This document shows, one piece after another, positions 50,780-61,056 of a DNA stretch of 64,000 nucleotides (the stretch's first letter is position 1; every line of letters begins with the position of its first letter). The notes below the pieces were generated by a model. The model saw nothing but the letters and a program-made list of their open reading frames with translations, was not told the origin of the DNA and searched no databases. The translations under genes were made by a program, and so were the position numbers. Origin of the DNA: Prauserella_A oleivorans (GTDB lineage Bacteria; Actinomycetota; Actinomycetes; Mycobacteriales; Pseudonocardiaceae); NCBI RefSeq assembly GCF_042685745.1, contig NZ_JBHUNT010000001.1, positions 62,001 to 126,000 of the forward strand, read 5' to 3'.

Positions 50780-51252
50780 CAGCGGGCGACCTCCTGTGTC
50801 TGCCTGGCCGGGCGCATCATCGTGTAGGCGTCCGCGCCGGATGGCTGGTAGTAGCGCTTGCGCAGCCCGATCCGCTCGAAGCCGTGCTTCTCGTAGAGGC
50901 GGATCGCGCTGTCGTTGTCGGTGCGCACCTCGAGGAACACGGGCGCGGCGAGCTCGTCGGCACGCTCCAGCAGGGCGCGCAGCAGCTCCGTCCCCACGCC
51001 CTGGCCCTGGTATTCGGGCAGGACGCCGATCGTGTGCACGCTGGTCTCCCAATCGCCGGGCCTGCCCGCTCTGGCCAGCCCCGCGTAGCCGACGACCTCG
51101 CCGGTGTCGCTCAGGGCGACGAGGTAGTAGCCGCCCGCGTCGAGCTCGGAGTGGAACGCGGCGGCAGGCCACGGGCTGTCCCCGGCGAAGAGCACCTTCT
51201 CGATCTCGGCGCACCGGCGGACGTGCCGCCTGCGCAGCGGTTCCAGTCTCAC
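50779..51252 (-). CDS. rimI: Ribosomal-protein-alanine N-acetyltransferase RimI
   Basis: 157-residue GNAT acetyltransferase, by name acting on the N-terminal Ala of ribosomal protein S18 in E. coli; the actinobacterial substrate may be broader. The acetyl-CoA loop is LPEYQGQGVGTELL. The fold continues with DNDSAIRLYEKHGFERIGLRKRYY, here in two motifs. GTG start overlaps the tsaB stop (GTGA). Confidence 0.93.
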   Translation of the reverse strand: MRLEPLRRRHVRRCAEIEKVLFAGDSPWPAAAFHSELDAGGYYLVALSDTGEVVGYAGLARAGRPGDWETSVHTIGVLPEYQGQGVGTELLRALLERADELAAPVFLEVRTDNDSAIRLYEKHGFERIGLRKRYYQPSGADAYTMMRPARQTQEVAR

Positions 51253-51875
51253 GGGGTGGTCACCCGCTTCCGGGCACCGGGCTCGGCGGCGTCGGGCCTG
51301 CGCAGGTACAGCGGCGTGAGCGGGGCGGGCTGGTCACCGGCGAGGATGGCCGCACGGGCGGCGCCGACGATGCCGAGCGGCGTGGGCTGCTCGTGGTCGA
51401 GCACGCGCGGCGCGGGATCGGTGTGCAGCTCGGTGATGTCGTCACGACGGCCGACGTGCGGGCCGCCGGTGCGGGTGCCCTCGGCGTCGTAGGTGGCCCA
51501 GTAGACCTCGCGGCGGCGGGCGTCGGTGAGGACGAGGAACGGCTCCCCCTCCTCGGCGCCCGCGGCGATGGCGTCGAGGGTGCACACGGGGTAGGCGGGG
51601 ATGCCGAGGCTGTGGGAGAGCGCGGCGGCGCTGACCATGCCCGCGCGCAGGCCGGTGTAGGGCCCGGGGCCCACGCCGCAGGCGATGGCGCCGAGGTCGC
51701 GCAGTCCTATGCCGGCGTCGCGGGCGGCGTCGAGCACGTGCGGGGTGAGCAGCTCGCCGTGCGCGCGGGCGTCGAGCGTCACGCGCTCGGCGAGAACCGT
51801 GGCGCGCTCGGCGTCCACGGCGACGACCCCGGCGGTGACCGCGGGCGTGGCGGTGTCGATGGCGAGAACTAGCAC
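51249..51875 (-). CDS. tsaB: tRNA threonylcarbamoyladenosine biosynthesis protein TsaB
   Basis: 208 residues. TsaB is the ASKHA partner of TsaD. VLVLAIDTATPAVTAGVV is the typical N-terminus and GVGPGPYTGLRAGMVSAAAL the dimer-interface signature. The start at GTG 51875 is preferred: a minus-strand TACGCT (51887-51882) ends six bases before it, suggesting a leaderless message starting the operon. In related genomes tsaE lies directly upstream; here matB and a carboxyltransferase gene intervene. Confidence 0.93.
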   Translation of the reverse strand: MLVLAIDTATPAVTAGVVAVDAERATVLAERVTLDARAHGELLTPHVLDAARDAGIGLRDLGAIACGVGPGPYTGLRAGMVSAAALSHSLGIPAYPVCTLDAIAAGAEEGEPFLVLTDARRREVYWATYDAEGTRTGGPHVGRRDDITELHTDPAPRVLDHEQPTPLGIVGAARAAILAGDQPAPLTPLYLRRPDAAEPGARKRVTTP

Positions 51876-52041
51876 TCTCCGAGCGTACGACCAGCCGCTC
51901 GGGTTTCGCGCGCAGCCTGGTCGGCGGGGCCGGGGCGCCATGTCGACATCTCGCCGGGGGATGTGCGCTGATCGGCGTCTGGGCGGCGGGGCGCCCGGAA
52001 GGCATCATGGTCGCGGTGGCCTCGTCGACCAAAGGAGATCG

Positions 52042-53472
52042 GTGACTGTGCTCTTCCCCGCGCTCATGAAGCGATCGGACACGATGGCGCTGCGCTTCGG
52101 CGAGCGGGACCTCACCTACCGCGAGCTGGCGGACGCGGCGGGTGCGCTCGCGCGCCGGCTCGACGGCCTGAACCGCGTCGCGGTGTGGGCGACCCCCAGT
52201 CTCGAGACGAGTGTCGCCGTGGTCGCCGCGCTGCTGGCGGGCGTGCCCGCGGTGCCGCTGAACCCGAAGATCGGCGAGCGCGAGCTGGCCCACATCGTGT
52301 CCGACAGCCGGCCGGAGCTGGTGCTGGCGGAGCCCGGCGCGCAGCTGCCGGCAGGGTTGCGAGGTGTGCGCGCGGAGGAGGTGGGCCTCGGCGGTTCGGC
52401 CGGGGAGCTGCCGCCGGAACCGGATGGCGAGGCACCCGCGCTGATCGTCTACACGTCCGGCACGACCGGAGCACCCAAGGGCGTGGTGCTGCCGCGCCGG
52501 GCGATCGCGTCGACCCTGGACGCGCTGGAGGACGCCTGGCAGTGGACCGAGCAGGACGTGGTGGTGCACGGGCTGCCGCTGTTCCACGTGCACGGGCTGA
52601 TCCTGGGTGTACTCGGCCCGCTGCGCCGGGGCGGGGCGGTGCGGCACCTCGGAAAGTTCTCCACGGACGCGCTCGCGAAGGCGCTGTCGGAGGACGGCAC
52701 GATGATGTTCGGCGTCCCGACCATGTACCACCGCATCGCCGAGGAGGTCGGCGACGATCCCGCGCTCGCCGACGCGCTGCGCGGCGCGCGACTGCTCGTG
52801 TCGGGCTCGGCGGCCCTGCCGGTGCACGACCACCAGCGCATCGCGGCCGCGACCGGGCAGCAGGTCGTCGAGCGCTACGGGATGTCGGAGACGCTCATGA
52901 ACACCAGCGTGCGTGCCGACGGCGAGCGCAAACCGGGCACGGTGGGCGTGCCGCTGCGGGGCGTCGAGCTGCGGCTGGTCGACGAGGCGGGCACGCCGAT
53001 CGAGACCAGCGACGGCGAGACCGTGGGCGAGATCCAGGTGCGCGGGCCGAACCTGTTCAGCGAGTACCTCAACCGCCCGGACGCGACGGCCGAGGCGTTC
53101 GACGACGGCTGGTTCCGCACCGGCGACATGGCGACCCGCGACGCCGACGGCTACCTCAAGATCGTCGGGCGCAAGAGCACCGACATCATCAAGAGCGGCG
53201 GCTACAAGATCGGCGCGGGCGAGATCGAGAACGCGCTCCTGGAGCACCCGGGGGTCGCGGAGGCCGCCGTCACCGGCGAGTCCGACGACGACCTGGGTGA
53301 GCGGATCGTGGCGTGGGTGGTGCCTGCCGGCGACCCGCCCGCGGAACAGGACCTCGTGGATCACGTGGCGCGGCTGCTGACCCCGCACAAGCGACCGCGG
53401 GTGGTGCGGTACCTGGATGCCTTGCCGCGCAACGACATGGGCAAGGTGATGAAGCGGGCACTCGGTGGCTGA
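52042..53472 (+). CDS. matB: Malonyl-CoA synthetase MatB (ANL superfamily)
   Basis: 476 residues. The protein forms malonyl-CoA (and often methylmalonyl-CoA) from the free acid, ATP and CoA. The P-loop A3 motif is IVYTSGTTGAPKGVVLPRR. PLFHVHGLILG, SGSAALPVHDHQRIAAATG, ERYGMSETLMNTSVRADGE and KSGGYKIGAGEIE match the Streptomyces MatB very closely, including the RYGMxETLMN stretch of its substrate pocket. The catalytic Lys is in PRNDMGKVMKRA. GTG start at 52042 behind AAAGGAG (GTG 52048 possible). The next gene overlaps its stop by eight bases. Confidence 0.92.
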   Translation: MTVLFPALMKRSDTMALRFGERDLTYRELADAAGALARRLDGLNRVAVWATPSLETSVAVVAALLAGVPAVPLNPKIGERELAHIVSDSRPELVLAEPGAQLPAGLRGVRAEEVGLGGSAGELPPEPDGEAPALIVYTSGTTGAPKGVVLPRRAIASTLDALEDAWQWTEQDVVVHGLPLFHVHGLILGVLGPLRRGGAVRHLGKFSTDALAKALSEDGTMMFGVPTMYHRIAEEVGDDPALADALRGARLLVSGSAALPVHDHQRIAAATGQQVVERYGMSETLMNTSVRADGERKPGTVGVPLRGVELRLVDEAGTPIETSDGETVGEIQVRGPNLFSEYLNRPDATAEAFDDGWFRTGDMATRDADGYLKIVGRKSTDIIKSGGYKIGAGEIENALLEHPGVAEAAVTGESDDDLGERIVAWVVPAGDPPAEQDLVDHVARLLTPHKRPRVVRYLDALPRNDMGKVMKRALGG

Positions 53473-54790
53473 GTCCGCTCGCGCCGTGATCGAGGACGTC
53501 ACGTCGGCGTTCACCGAGCTCCCCGCGGTGGACAGTTCGTCCGGTGTGGACGGTCCGATCGGCTGGCCCGGCTACGACGACGCCCGCGCCCGTGCGGCCG
53601 AGCGCACGGGTGAGCGCGAGTCGGTGGTGTGCGGGGTCGGCAAGGTCGGCGGCACCGAGGCCGTGTTGATCGCGTTCGAGTTCGGTTTCCTGGGCGGGTC
53701 GCTGGGCGAGCGCACCGGGGCGCGGATCGAGGGCGCGTTCACTCGGGCCCGGGAGCTGGGGGTGCCGGTGGTGTCGCTGATCGCGACCGGCGGCAGCCGC
53801 ATGCAGGAGGGCATGCGGGCGCTGACGCAGTTGCAGCGCATCGCTCGGCAGGCCGCGTCGGCCCGGGCAGCGGGTCTGCCGCAGATCGCGGTGCTGTGTG
53901 ACCCGACGACGGGCGGCGGCTGGGCCACGCTCGGCGGCGGCGCGGATGTGACGCTCGCGCTGCGCGGCGCGCAGGTCGGGTTCGCCGGGTCGCGGGTGCG
54001 CCCGCCCGGCGATCCGGTGGCGTACACGGCGGAAGGGCAGCTCGCGGCGGGGCAGCTCGACGCGCTGGTCGAGCCAGCCGACCTGCGGATTCGGCTGGAG
54101 CGCTGGCTGGCCTTGTTGACGAACCCGGCGCCGGGTGAGCCGCCACCGCCCGCGGCGCTCGGAACGGCGGAGTTGCCGGACACGGGCTGGGCCGCCGTCC
54201 GGCGGGCCCGGGCAGCCGAACGCCCGCGCGCGGAGTCCTATCTGGACATCTACTTCGAGTGGCGGGAGGAGCTCAGCGGCGACCGGTGTGGTGGCGTCGA
54301 CGCGGGGGTCCGGTGCGGCTTCGGCCACCGGGACGGCGTGAGCATCGCGTACGCGGCGCAGTGCGGCACGCCGACGCGACCGGCGGGGTTCCGCACCGCG
54401 GCACGGTTGGTGCGGCTGGCCGACCGGCTCGGCATCCCCGTGCTGACGCTGGTGGACACGCCGGGCGCGGCCAACGACGCGGCGGCCGAACGCGCGGGCG
54501 CGGGTCCGGCGATCGCCGAGCTGTTCGGGGCCGTGGCGGCGGCGCGGGTGCCGGTGACGACGCTGGTGATCGGCGAGGGCGGCTCCGGCGGCGCGCTCGC
54601 GTTCGCCGCACCGGGACGCACGTGGGTCACGCCGGACGCCTACTTCTCCGTGACGTCACCGGAAGCGGCGGCCTCGATCCTCAAACGCCCCGACGAGGAC
54701 GTCCCCGCCGTGGCGAACCAGCTCCGCCTACGGCCACAGGACCTCGTCGACCTCGGCATCGCCCGCGGAATCGTCACACCCGCCCGGTAA
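53465..54790 (+). CDS. Fused acyl-CoA carboxyltransferase (AccD- plus AccA-like halves)
   Basis: 441 residues with two crotonase-like lobes. The N-terminal half has VVSLIATGGSRMQEGM and TTGGGWATLGGGADVTLALRGAQVGFAG in the AccD (beta) pattern; the C-terminal half has FRTAARLVRLADRLGIPVLTLVDTPGA and VIGEGGSGGALAFA in the AccA (alpha) pattern. No zinc finger is visible. The subunit would move CO2 between carboxybiotin and acetyl-CoA or malonyl-CoA. Biotin carboxylase and carrier genes are not nearby. GTG 53465 lies inside the end of matB (8-base overlap), the same pairing as in Streptomyces, so both probably act on malonyl-CoA. Confidence 0.87.
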   Translation: MAESARAVIEDVTSAFTELPAVDSSSGVDGPIGWPGYDDARARAAERTGERESVVCGVGKVGGTEAVLIAFEFGFLGGSLGERTGARIEGAFTRARELGVPVVSLIATGGSRMQEGMRALTQLQRIARQAASARAAGLPQIAVLCDPTTGGGWATLGGGADVTLALRGAQVGFAGSRVRPPGDPVAYTAEGQLAAGQLDALVEPADLRIRLERWLALLTNPAPGEPPPPAALGTAELPDTGWAAVRRARAAERPRAESYLDIYFEWREELSGDRCGGVDAGVRCGFGHRDGVSIAYAAQCGTPTRPAGFRTAARLVRLADRLGIPVLTLVDTPGAANDAAAERAGAGPAIAELFGAVAAARVPVTTLVIGEGGSGGALAFAAPGRTWVTPDAYFSVTSPEAAASILKRPDEDVPAVANQLRLRPQDLVDLGIARGIVTPAR

Positions 54791-54859
54791 CGTGAAATCA
54801 GGGGCGCCCCTGTGTGGTGTGAACGGACCGTTCACGCCGCCATCCCACGGACGGGCCAC

Positions 54860-54929
54860 GCAGGCGGAGCGGACTCGGCCCGCAGGCGGAGCAGAGCCGG
54901 GCCACGCAGGCGGAGCAGAGCCGGGCCGT
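54860..54929. repeat. Tandem repeat, three units of 22-24 bases
   Basis: Units start GCAGGCGGAGC at 54860, 54882 and 54906; the last two are nearly identical over 24 bases (ending GAGCCGGGCC). The 260-base spacer 54791-55050 has no gene. A 14-base palindrome CAGGGGCGCCCCTG lies at 54799-54812, just after the carboxyltransferase gene. Confidence 0.75.
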
Positions 54930-55050
54930 GCCGCCTCCCGCGACCACCCGCGCAGCCACAGCAGAACCGCCCGGCTAACGCCGCGAGCCGACCGGCCGAA
55001 CCCGCCCCGCTACCGTCCAGCCCTCCGCCCAGGCCACCCACCGGACGAGG

Positions 55051-55515
55051 TCACGCCGCGAAGCTCAGCTCACCGACCCGCGAGGTCCAGGTGCCGCGCG
55101 GCTCCAGATCCACGGTCCGCACGTCGTCGGGCTTGCGGTCGATGCGCACGACGAGGTGGTCCTCCGACAGCCGCTCGGCCAGCCCCTCGCCCCACTCGAC
55201 CACCAGCGCAGCCTGTTCCAGGTCCGTGTCGAGATCCAGATCGTCCAGTTCGGACAGATCGCCGCCGAGCCGGTAGGCGTCCACATGCACCAGTGGAACG
55301 CCTCGCGCGCCGGCGGGATGCACCCGCGCGAGCACGAACGTCGGCGAGCTCACCCGGCCGGACACTCCCATGCCGTCGGCGATCCCGCGTGTCATCGTCG
55401 TCTTGCCCGCACCCAGGGGCCCCGCGAGCAGCACCAGGTCACCGGCCCGCAGCACACGCCCCAACGACCGTCCGAATCGGATCGTGTCGTCCGCCGTCCG
55501 CAATTCGATGCTCAT
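55051..55515 (-). CDS. tsaE: tRNA t6A biosynthesis ATPase TsaE
   Basis: 154-residue P-loop ATPase that drives the TsaB/TsaD cycle. Walker A GPLGAGKTT (32-40), switch-like SPTFVLARVH and HVDAYRLGGD are typical. ATG 55515 overlaps the hydrolase stop (ATGA); an in-frame ATG four codons upstream is also possible. Last gene of the alr-hydrolase-tsaE unit. Confidence 0.94.
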   Translation of the reverse strand: MSIELRTADDTIRFGRSLGRVLRAGDLVLLAGPLGAGKTTMTRGIADGMGVSGRVSSPTFVLARVHPAGARGVPLVHVDAYRLGGDLSELDDLDLDTDLEQAALVVEWGEGLAERLSEDHLVVRIDRKPDDVRTVDLEPRGTWTSRVGELSFAA

Positions 55516-56533
55516 CTGCGCCACCATCGGATCTTCCGTCGCCGCCGTTGCCCGTCGATCCCCGCACACGCCTGCACGAGGTCGATGACATGACTGTTGA
55601 CCAGGTCGGGCTGTTCGAGATGCACCATATGCCCAGCGCCACGGACCCGCAGCACCGCGGCGTCCGGCAGCTCGGCAGCGATGCGCTCGGTGTGGGGGTA
55701 CGGCGTCACCCGGTCGGCGTCCCCTCCCACCACGAGCGTATGCACGTGCTTGAGCCCGGCGAGCGCGGCGTAGCGGTTGTGGCTGCCCAGCGTGTCCGTG
55801 AACTTCGCCAGCTGCTGCACCGGGGACACCGCCAGCATCTGCAGCATGAAGTCGACGAGCTCGGACGACACCTCGCGCTTGCCGAACGCGAGCCGCCGCA
55901 CCGCGTGCCGCGTCAGCTGGCTGCCCGCCGCGCGCACGAACTCGACCAGCCCCGGCTGCCAGCCGGCGAGCTCTCCGACACCCCGTGTCAACGGGTTGTA
56001 CTTCGACAGCAACGACCTCGGCAGTCCCCGGCTGCCCACCTCGCCGGCGGCAGTGGCGATCAGCACCACGCCGCGGACCTGGTCCTCGAACAGTTCCGGG
56101 CACGCCTGGGCCAGCTCCATGATCACCATGCCGCCCATGGAGTGTCCCAACAGGACAATCGGCTCCCCGGGCGCGACCGCCCGCACCACCGCGTGCAGGT
56201 CCGCGGCGAGCTGTTCGATGGTGCTCGCCGCGGCGTCCGCGGGCGCCGACTCGCCGTGCCCACGATGGTCGTAGTAGATCTGCCGCACGCGGGGCATGCG
56301 CAACGCGCCGAGTGCCTTGCGCTGGTAGTGCCAGCTCAGCCGGGACAGCGCGAAGCCGTGGACGCCCACCACCGTCACGGCAGGCCTGCCCCCGTCCGCC
56401 GGGTCGATCTCCTCCACCGAGATCGGCGTGCCGTCGTCGGCGGCGACCGTGGAGACGCGACCGGGCGCGAGGCCGCCCAGTGGCGGGTCCGCGGCGGAGG
56501 AGGACTCCGTCGCGCCCACGGGGCAGGACGCCA

Positions 56534-56534
<1 letters not shown>
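55512..56534 (-). CDS. Alpha/beta-hydrolase
   Basis: 340 residues with an alpha/beta-hydrolase fold: oxyanion segment VGVHGFALSRLSWHYQ, nucleophile elbow LLGHSMGGMVIM (Ser nucleophile), acid near VVGGDADRVTPYPH and the catalytic His in GAGHMVHLEQP. The substrate is unknown. Its ATG shares one base with the alr stop and its stop overlaps tsaE, and hydrolases of this kind occupy this slot in many actinobacteria. Confidence 0.88.
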
Positions 56535-57655
<1,121 letters not shown>

Positions 57656-57759
57656 GGCGATTCCGGCTTCTTGCGCTCGGGGGTGGCAGAACACGCTGCG
57701 GCACGTGATGCGGTCGGCCGCCACTTACCGGGCGGCACCCGTCATTTTCCCACATCGGC

Positions 57760-59175
57760 TCACTGGTCATGCAGGAGTCGGCGGGCGCAGCGGTGCCGGT
57801 CGCGGATCTCGGCGCCGTCGGCGGCCGCCCCGGCCGGCGGCGCGGGGAGTTCGAGAGCGCCGCCGCGGGAGCGCCACGACGGCGGTGCGGCCGTCCCGGC
57901 CAGCGCCCATGCCGCCTGCCGCGCCGCCCCGACCGCCACGTGCTCGGCGGGCTCGCACACCACCACCGGCACACCGAAGACGAGTGGTGCGATGTTGCGC
58001 ACACTCTCCGATTGGGCGGCTCCACCGATCAACAGCACCCGGCGCACCGTGATGCCCTGGTCACGCACCGCGTCGAGCCCGGCCGCCAGTCCGCAGAGCA
58101 TGCCCTCCACGGCGGCGCGTGCCAGGTTCTCCGGCGTCATGTTCGTCCGCCGCAACCCGAGCAGCGTGCCGCTGGCGTCCGGCAGGTTCGGGGTCCGTTC
58201 GCCGTCGAGATACGGCAGCAACGTGAGCCCGCCCGCGCCCGGTTCCGCGCCGAGCGCCAGCCGGTCGAGCTCGGCGAGGTCGACACCGAGCATCCCGGCG
58301 GTCGCCGTCAGCACCCGGGCGGCGTTGAGCGTGCACGCCAGCGGAAGGAAACGCCCCGTCGCGTCGGCGAACCCGGCGACCGTGCCGGTCGCGTCGGCCG
58401 GCGGCGTCTCGCTCACGCCGAACACCGTGCCGCTGGTGCCCAGCGACACCGCCACGTCACCGTCGCCGAGTTCGAGCGCCAGCGCGGCCGCCATGTTGTC
58501 GCCGGTTCCCGCCGACACCAGCCGCCCGTCCGGCGTGTGCCCGGCGGGTTCGGCCGGCCCGAGCACCTTCGGCAGCTCCGGGGTGCGCCCACCGAACGCC
58601 ATGCCGAGGATGTCGGTGCGGTAGCGGTCCTCGGCCGGGGAGAAGTAGCCGGTGCCCGAGGCGTCACCGCGGTCGGTCACGGCGTCGCCGCCGGTCAGCC
58701 GCCAGGTGAGCCAGTCGTGCGGCAACAGCACCCGGGCCACCCGGTCGGCCGCGTCGGGCTCGTGCTCGGCGAGCCAGCGCAGTTTCGTCACGGTGAAGCT
58801 CGCGACGGGCACCGAGCCAACGGCCTCCGCCCACGCTCCCGGGCCGCCCAGCTCGGTCGTCAGGTCCTCGGCGGCCTTGGCCGAGCGGGTGTCGTTCCAC
58901 AGCAGCGCGGGCCGCACCACCTCGCCGTCGGCGTCCAGCGTCACCATGCCGTGCTGCTGCCCGGCGACGCCGATCGCGGCCACCCCGTCGAGCAACCCAC
59001 CGGCGGCCGACTCGAACGCCGACCACCACTGCGCCGGGTCCACCTCGGTGGCGTCGGGATGCTTTGCGCGGCCCGAGCGCACGACCTCGCCGGTCCGCGC
59101 GTCGCAGACCATCACCTTCGTCGACTGCGTCGAGGAGTCGACGCCCGCGACGAGAACCTCGCCGGTGCTGTTCAT
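57760..59175 (-). CDS. xylB: Xylulokinase (FGGY family)
   Basis: 471 residues. The enzyme phosphorylates D-xylulose to xylulose-5-P. Begins VLVAGVDSSTQSTKVMVCDARTGEVV, read as the ASKHA phosphate-1 region. GQQHGMVTLDADGEVV, LLWNDTRSA, PHDWLTWRLTGG and SLGTSGTVFG are xylulokinase-type segments, with the catalytic Asp expected in the DASGTGYF region. ATG overlaps the regulator stop (ATGA). Last gene of the polyol operon. Confidence 0.9.
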   Translation of the reverse strand: MNSTGEVLVAGVDSSTQSTKVMVCDARTGEVVRSGRAKHPDATEVDPAQWWSAFESAAGGLLDGVAAIGVAGQQHGMVTLDADGEVVRPALLWNDTRSAKAAEDLTTELGGPGAWAEAVGSVPVASFTVTKLRWLAEHEPDAADRVARVLLPHDWLTWRLTGGDAVTDRGDASGTGYFSPAEDRYRTDILGMAFGGRTPELPKVLGPAEPAGHTPDGRLVSAGTGDNMAAALALELGDGDVAVSLGTSGTVFGVSETPPADATGTVAGFADATGRFLPLACTLNAARVLTATAGMLGVDLAELDRLALGAEPGAGGLTLLPYLDGERTPNLPDASGTLLGLRRTNMTPENLARAAVEGMLCGLAAGLDAVRDQGITVRRVLLIGGAAQSESVRNIAPLVFGVPVVVCEPAEHVAVGAARQAAWALAGTAAPPSWRSRGGALELPAPPAGAAADGAEIRDRHRCARRLLHDQ

Positions 59176-59978
59176 CGCTGTCCGCTCTCCTGCTCGCTCA
59201 CCACGCCGGCCAGCGCCACCCGGCTGCCGCACGCACGCACCGCGGCGAGCTCGTCGTCGGGTGCCGCATCGTCGACGATCACCAGGTCGTAGCCGCCCGC
59301 ATCACCGTAGGCGTAGGTGGCGGTCCGGCCGAATTTGGAGTGGTCGGCCACCAGCACGTTGCGCCCGCACACCTCCAGCGCCACCTCCTTCAGTTCCGCG
59401 TACTCGCGCACCGGGTGGTACAGCCGCCCGGCCGCGATCGCGGTCGCCGACACGAACCCGACGTCCGCGCGGATGCGGCGCAGGCCGGCCAGCGTGTCCG
59501 GACCGATGCACGAGTCGAACTCCGTGTACCGGCCGCCCAGCAGGTGCACCTCGGCGCGGTCGCCGGCGAGGCGCGCGATCTCCGGGGAGTTGGTCACCAG
59601 GACGAGCCGCTCCATCGCGGCGAGCCTGCGGGCGAGCGGGAACAGCGTCGTGGAGTCGTCGAGGAACACCGTCTGCCCCGGCCGCACCTCGCGCGCGGCC
59701 AGCGCGCACAGCGCCTCCTTCTCCCGCACCCGCAGACCCTCACGGAACCGTTTCGCCGTCTCCATGGTCAGTGCCGGGTAGGCGGCGACCCGCCCGCGCA
59801 GCTTGCGCAGCAGCCGCCGTCCGGCGAGGTCGTCGAGGTCGCGGTGCATGGTCATGAGGCTGACGCCGAACCGCCGGGTGAGCTCGTCGATGCGAACCTC
59901 GCCGAGCTCGATGACCGCCCGCAGGATCGCCTGCCTGCGCCGCTCGACCGCGGCGTCCGGCGGGCGCGTTCTAGGCAC
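59172..59978 (-). CDS. DeoR-family sugar-sensing repressor
   Basis: 268 residues. An N-terminal DeoR winged helix (RRQAILRAVIELGEVRIDELTRRFG, then SLMTMHRDLDDLAGRRLLRK) and a C-terminal DeoRC sugar-phosphate isomerase-like domain (VFLDDSTTLFPLARRL, LGGRYTEFDSCIGPDTLA, VADHSKFG). GTG overlaps the dehydrogenase stop by eight bases. Probably represses its own operon in the absence of a phosphorylated pentulose; the operator candidate is at 61021-61037. Confidence 0.92.
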   Translation of the reverse strand: MPRTRPPDAAVERRRQAILRAVIELGEVRIDELTRRFGVSLMTMHRDLDDLAGRRLLRKLRGRVAAYPALTMETAKRFREGLRVREKEALCALAAREVRPGQTVFLDDSTTLFPLARRLAAMERLVLVTNSPEIARLAGDRAEVHLLGGRYTEFDSCIGPDTLAGLRRIRADVGFVSATAIAAGRLYHPVREYAELKEVALEVCGRNVLVADHSKFGRTATYAYGDAGGYDLVIVDDAAPDDELAAVRACGSRVALAGVVSEQESGQR

Positions 59979-61005
59979 CCGGTACCACCACGGGCTTGAT
60001 GACCGTGTCGTCGCGCGCCGCCACGGTCAGCGCCTGTTCGGCGTCCCGCAGCGGGAAGCGGTGCGTGACCAGCCGGTCCAGCTGCACGTCGCCGCGCGCG
60101 GCGAGCTCGATCGCGGCCGGCCACGTGTTGGCGTAGCGGAACGTGCCGGTCAGCTCGATCTCGAAGCCCTGGACATGGGCGAGCGGCAGCGGGATCTCAT
60201 CCCCGCCCATGCCGACCAGCACCGCGCGCCCGGCGCGGCCGAGCTGCCGGATCGCCTCACCGATCGCGGCGGGCACCCCGGAGCATTCGAGCAGCACGTC
60301 CGGCTCGTATCCGGAGTCGGCGAGCCGGGTCGCCGACACGTCGACGGTGCCCGTGGCGCCGAGCTCCTCGGCGACGCGCAGGCGGTTGGCGTTGACGTCG
60401 GTGACCACGACCTCGGAGGCCCCGAACGCCCGCGCGGTCTGGGTCGCGACGAGGCCGATGGGACCGGCTCCCGTCACAAGCACACGCGAACCGGGCGCCA
60501 CCCGGCCCTTGCGGCACGCCCACACGCCCACCGACAGTGGTTCGAGCAGGGCCGCGGCCTCGTCGCTCAGGCTGTCCGGCACCGGGTGGGCGTACTCCTC
60601 CCGCAGCACCACGTACTCGCAGAAGGCACCGTCGATGGGTGGCGTGCCGAAGAACCGCATGTGCGGGCAGAGGTTGTACCGGCCGAGCCTGCACTGGGCA
60701 CACCGCGAGCACGGCACGCCCGGCTCCAGCGACACGCGCTGCCCGGGTTCGTGCAGGGTCGCGCCCTCGCCGCGGGCGACGACCACGCCGCTCGGCTCGT
60801 GACCGAGCACCAGTGGCCGCTTCACGACGAAGTCGCCGATCCGCCCGTGTTCGTAGTAGTGCACGTCCGAGCCGCAGGTCCCCACGGCCAGCACCCGCAC
60901 CAGCACCTCACCCGGGCCGGGGACGGGCACCGGCCGCCGCACGGTCTCGACGTCGTGGACGCCGTTCAGCACGGACACGGTCATGGAGTCGGGCACGTCG
61001 GTCAC
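59971..61005 (-). CDS. Zinc-dependent polyol (sorbitol/xylitol-type) dehydrogenase
   Basis: 344-residue medium-chain dehydrogenase. Catalytic zinc site: GTCGSDVHYYEHG, GHEPSGVVV. Structural zinc cysteines CSRCAQCRLGRYNLC. NAD site VLVTGAGPIGLVATQTARAFGA, read with the Asp-containing VVTDVN after it, which favours NAD. It would oxidise a polyol to a ketose, and with xylulokinase downstream the likely route is xylitol or arabinitol to D-xylulose-5-P. GTG 61005 behind AAGAAGGG; ATG 60984 is an alternative. Confidence 0.9.
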   Translation of the reverse strand: MTDVPDSMTVSVLNGVHDVETVRRPVPVPGPGEVLVRVLAVGTCGSDVHYYEHGRIGDFVVKRPLVLGHEPSGVVVARGEGATLHEPGQRVSLEPGVPCSRCAQCRLGRYNLCPHMRFFGTPPIDGAFCEYVVLREEYAHPVPDSLSDEAAALLEPLSVGVWACRKGRVAPGSRVLVTGAGPIGLVATQTARAFGASEVVVTDVNANRLRVAEELGATGTVDVSATRLADSGYEPDVLLECSGVPAAIGEAIRQLGRAGRAVLVGMGGDEIPLPLAHVQGFEIELTGTFRYANTWPAAIELAARGDVQLDRLVTHRFPLRDAEQALTVAARDDTVIKPVVVPGA

Positions 61006-61020
61006 GGCGCCCTTCTTACC

Positions 61021-61037
61021 AGAACACGGACCGTTCT
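61021..61037. promoter_or_regulatory. Candidate operator of the polyol operon
   Basis: AGAAC-N7-GTTCT inverted repeat, 16 bases before the dehydrogenase start and within the 51-base gap after nnrD. It is the only dyad there and is a likely site for the DeoR repressor. Confidence 0.45.
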
Positions 61038-61056
61038 TAACACGTAACTCGATAAC

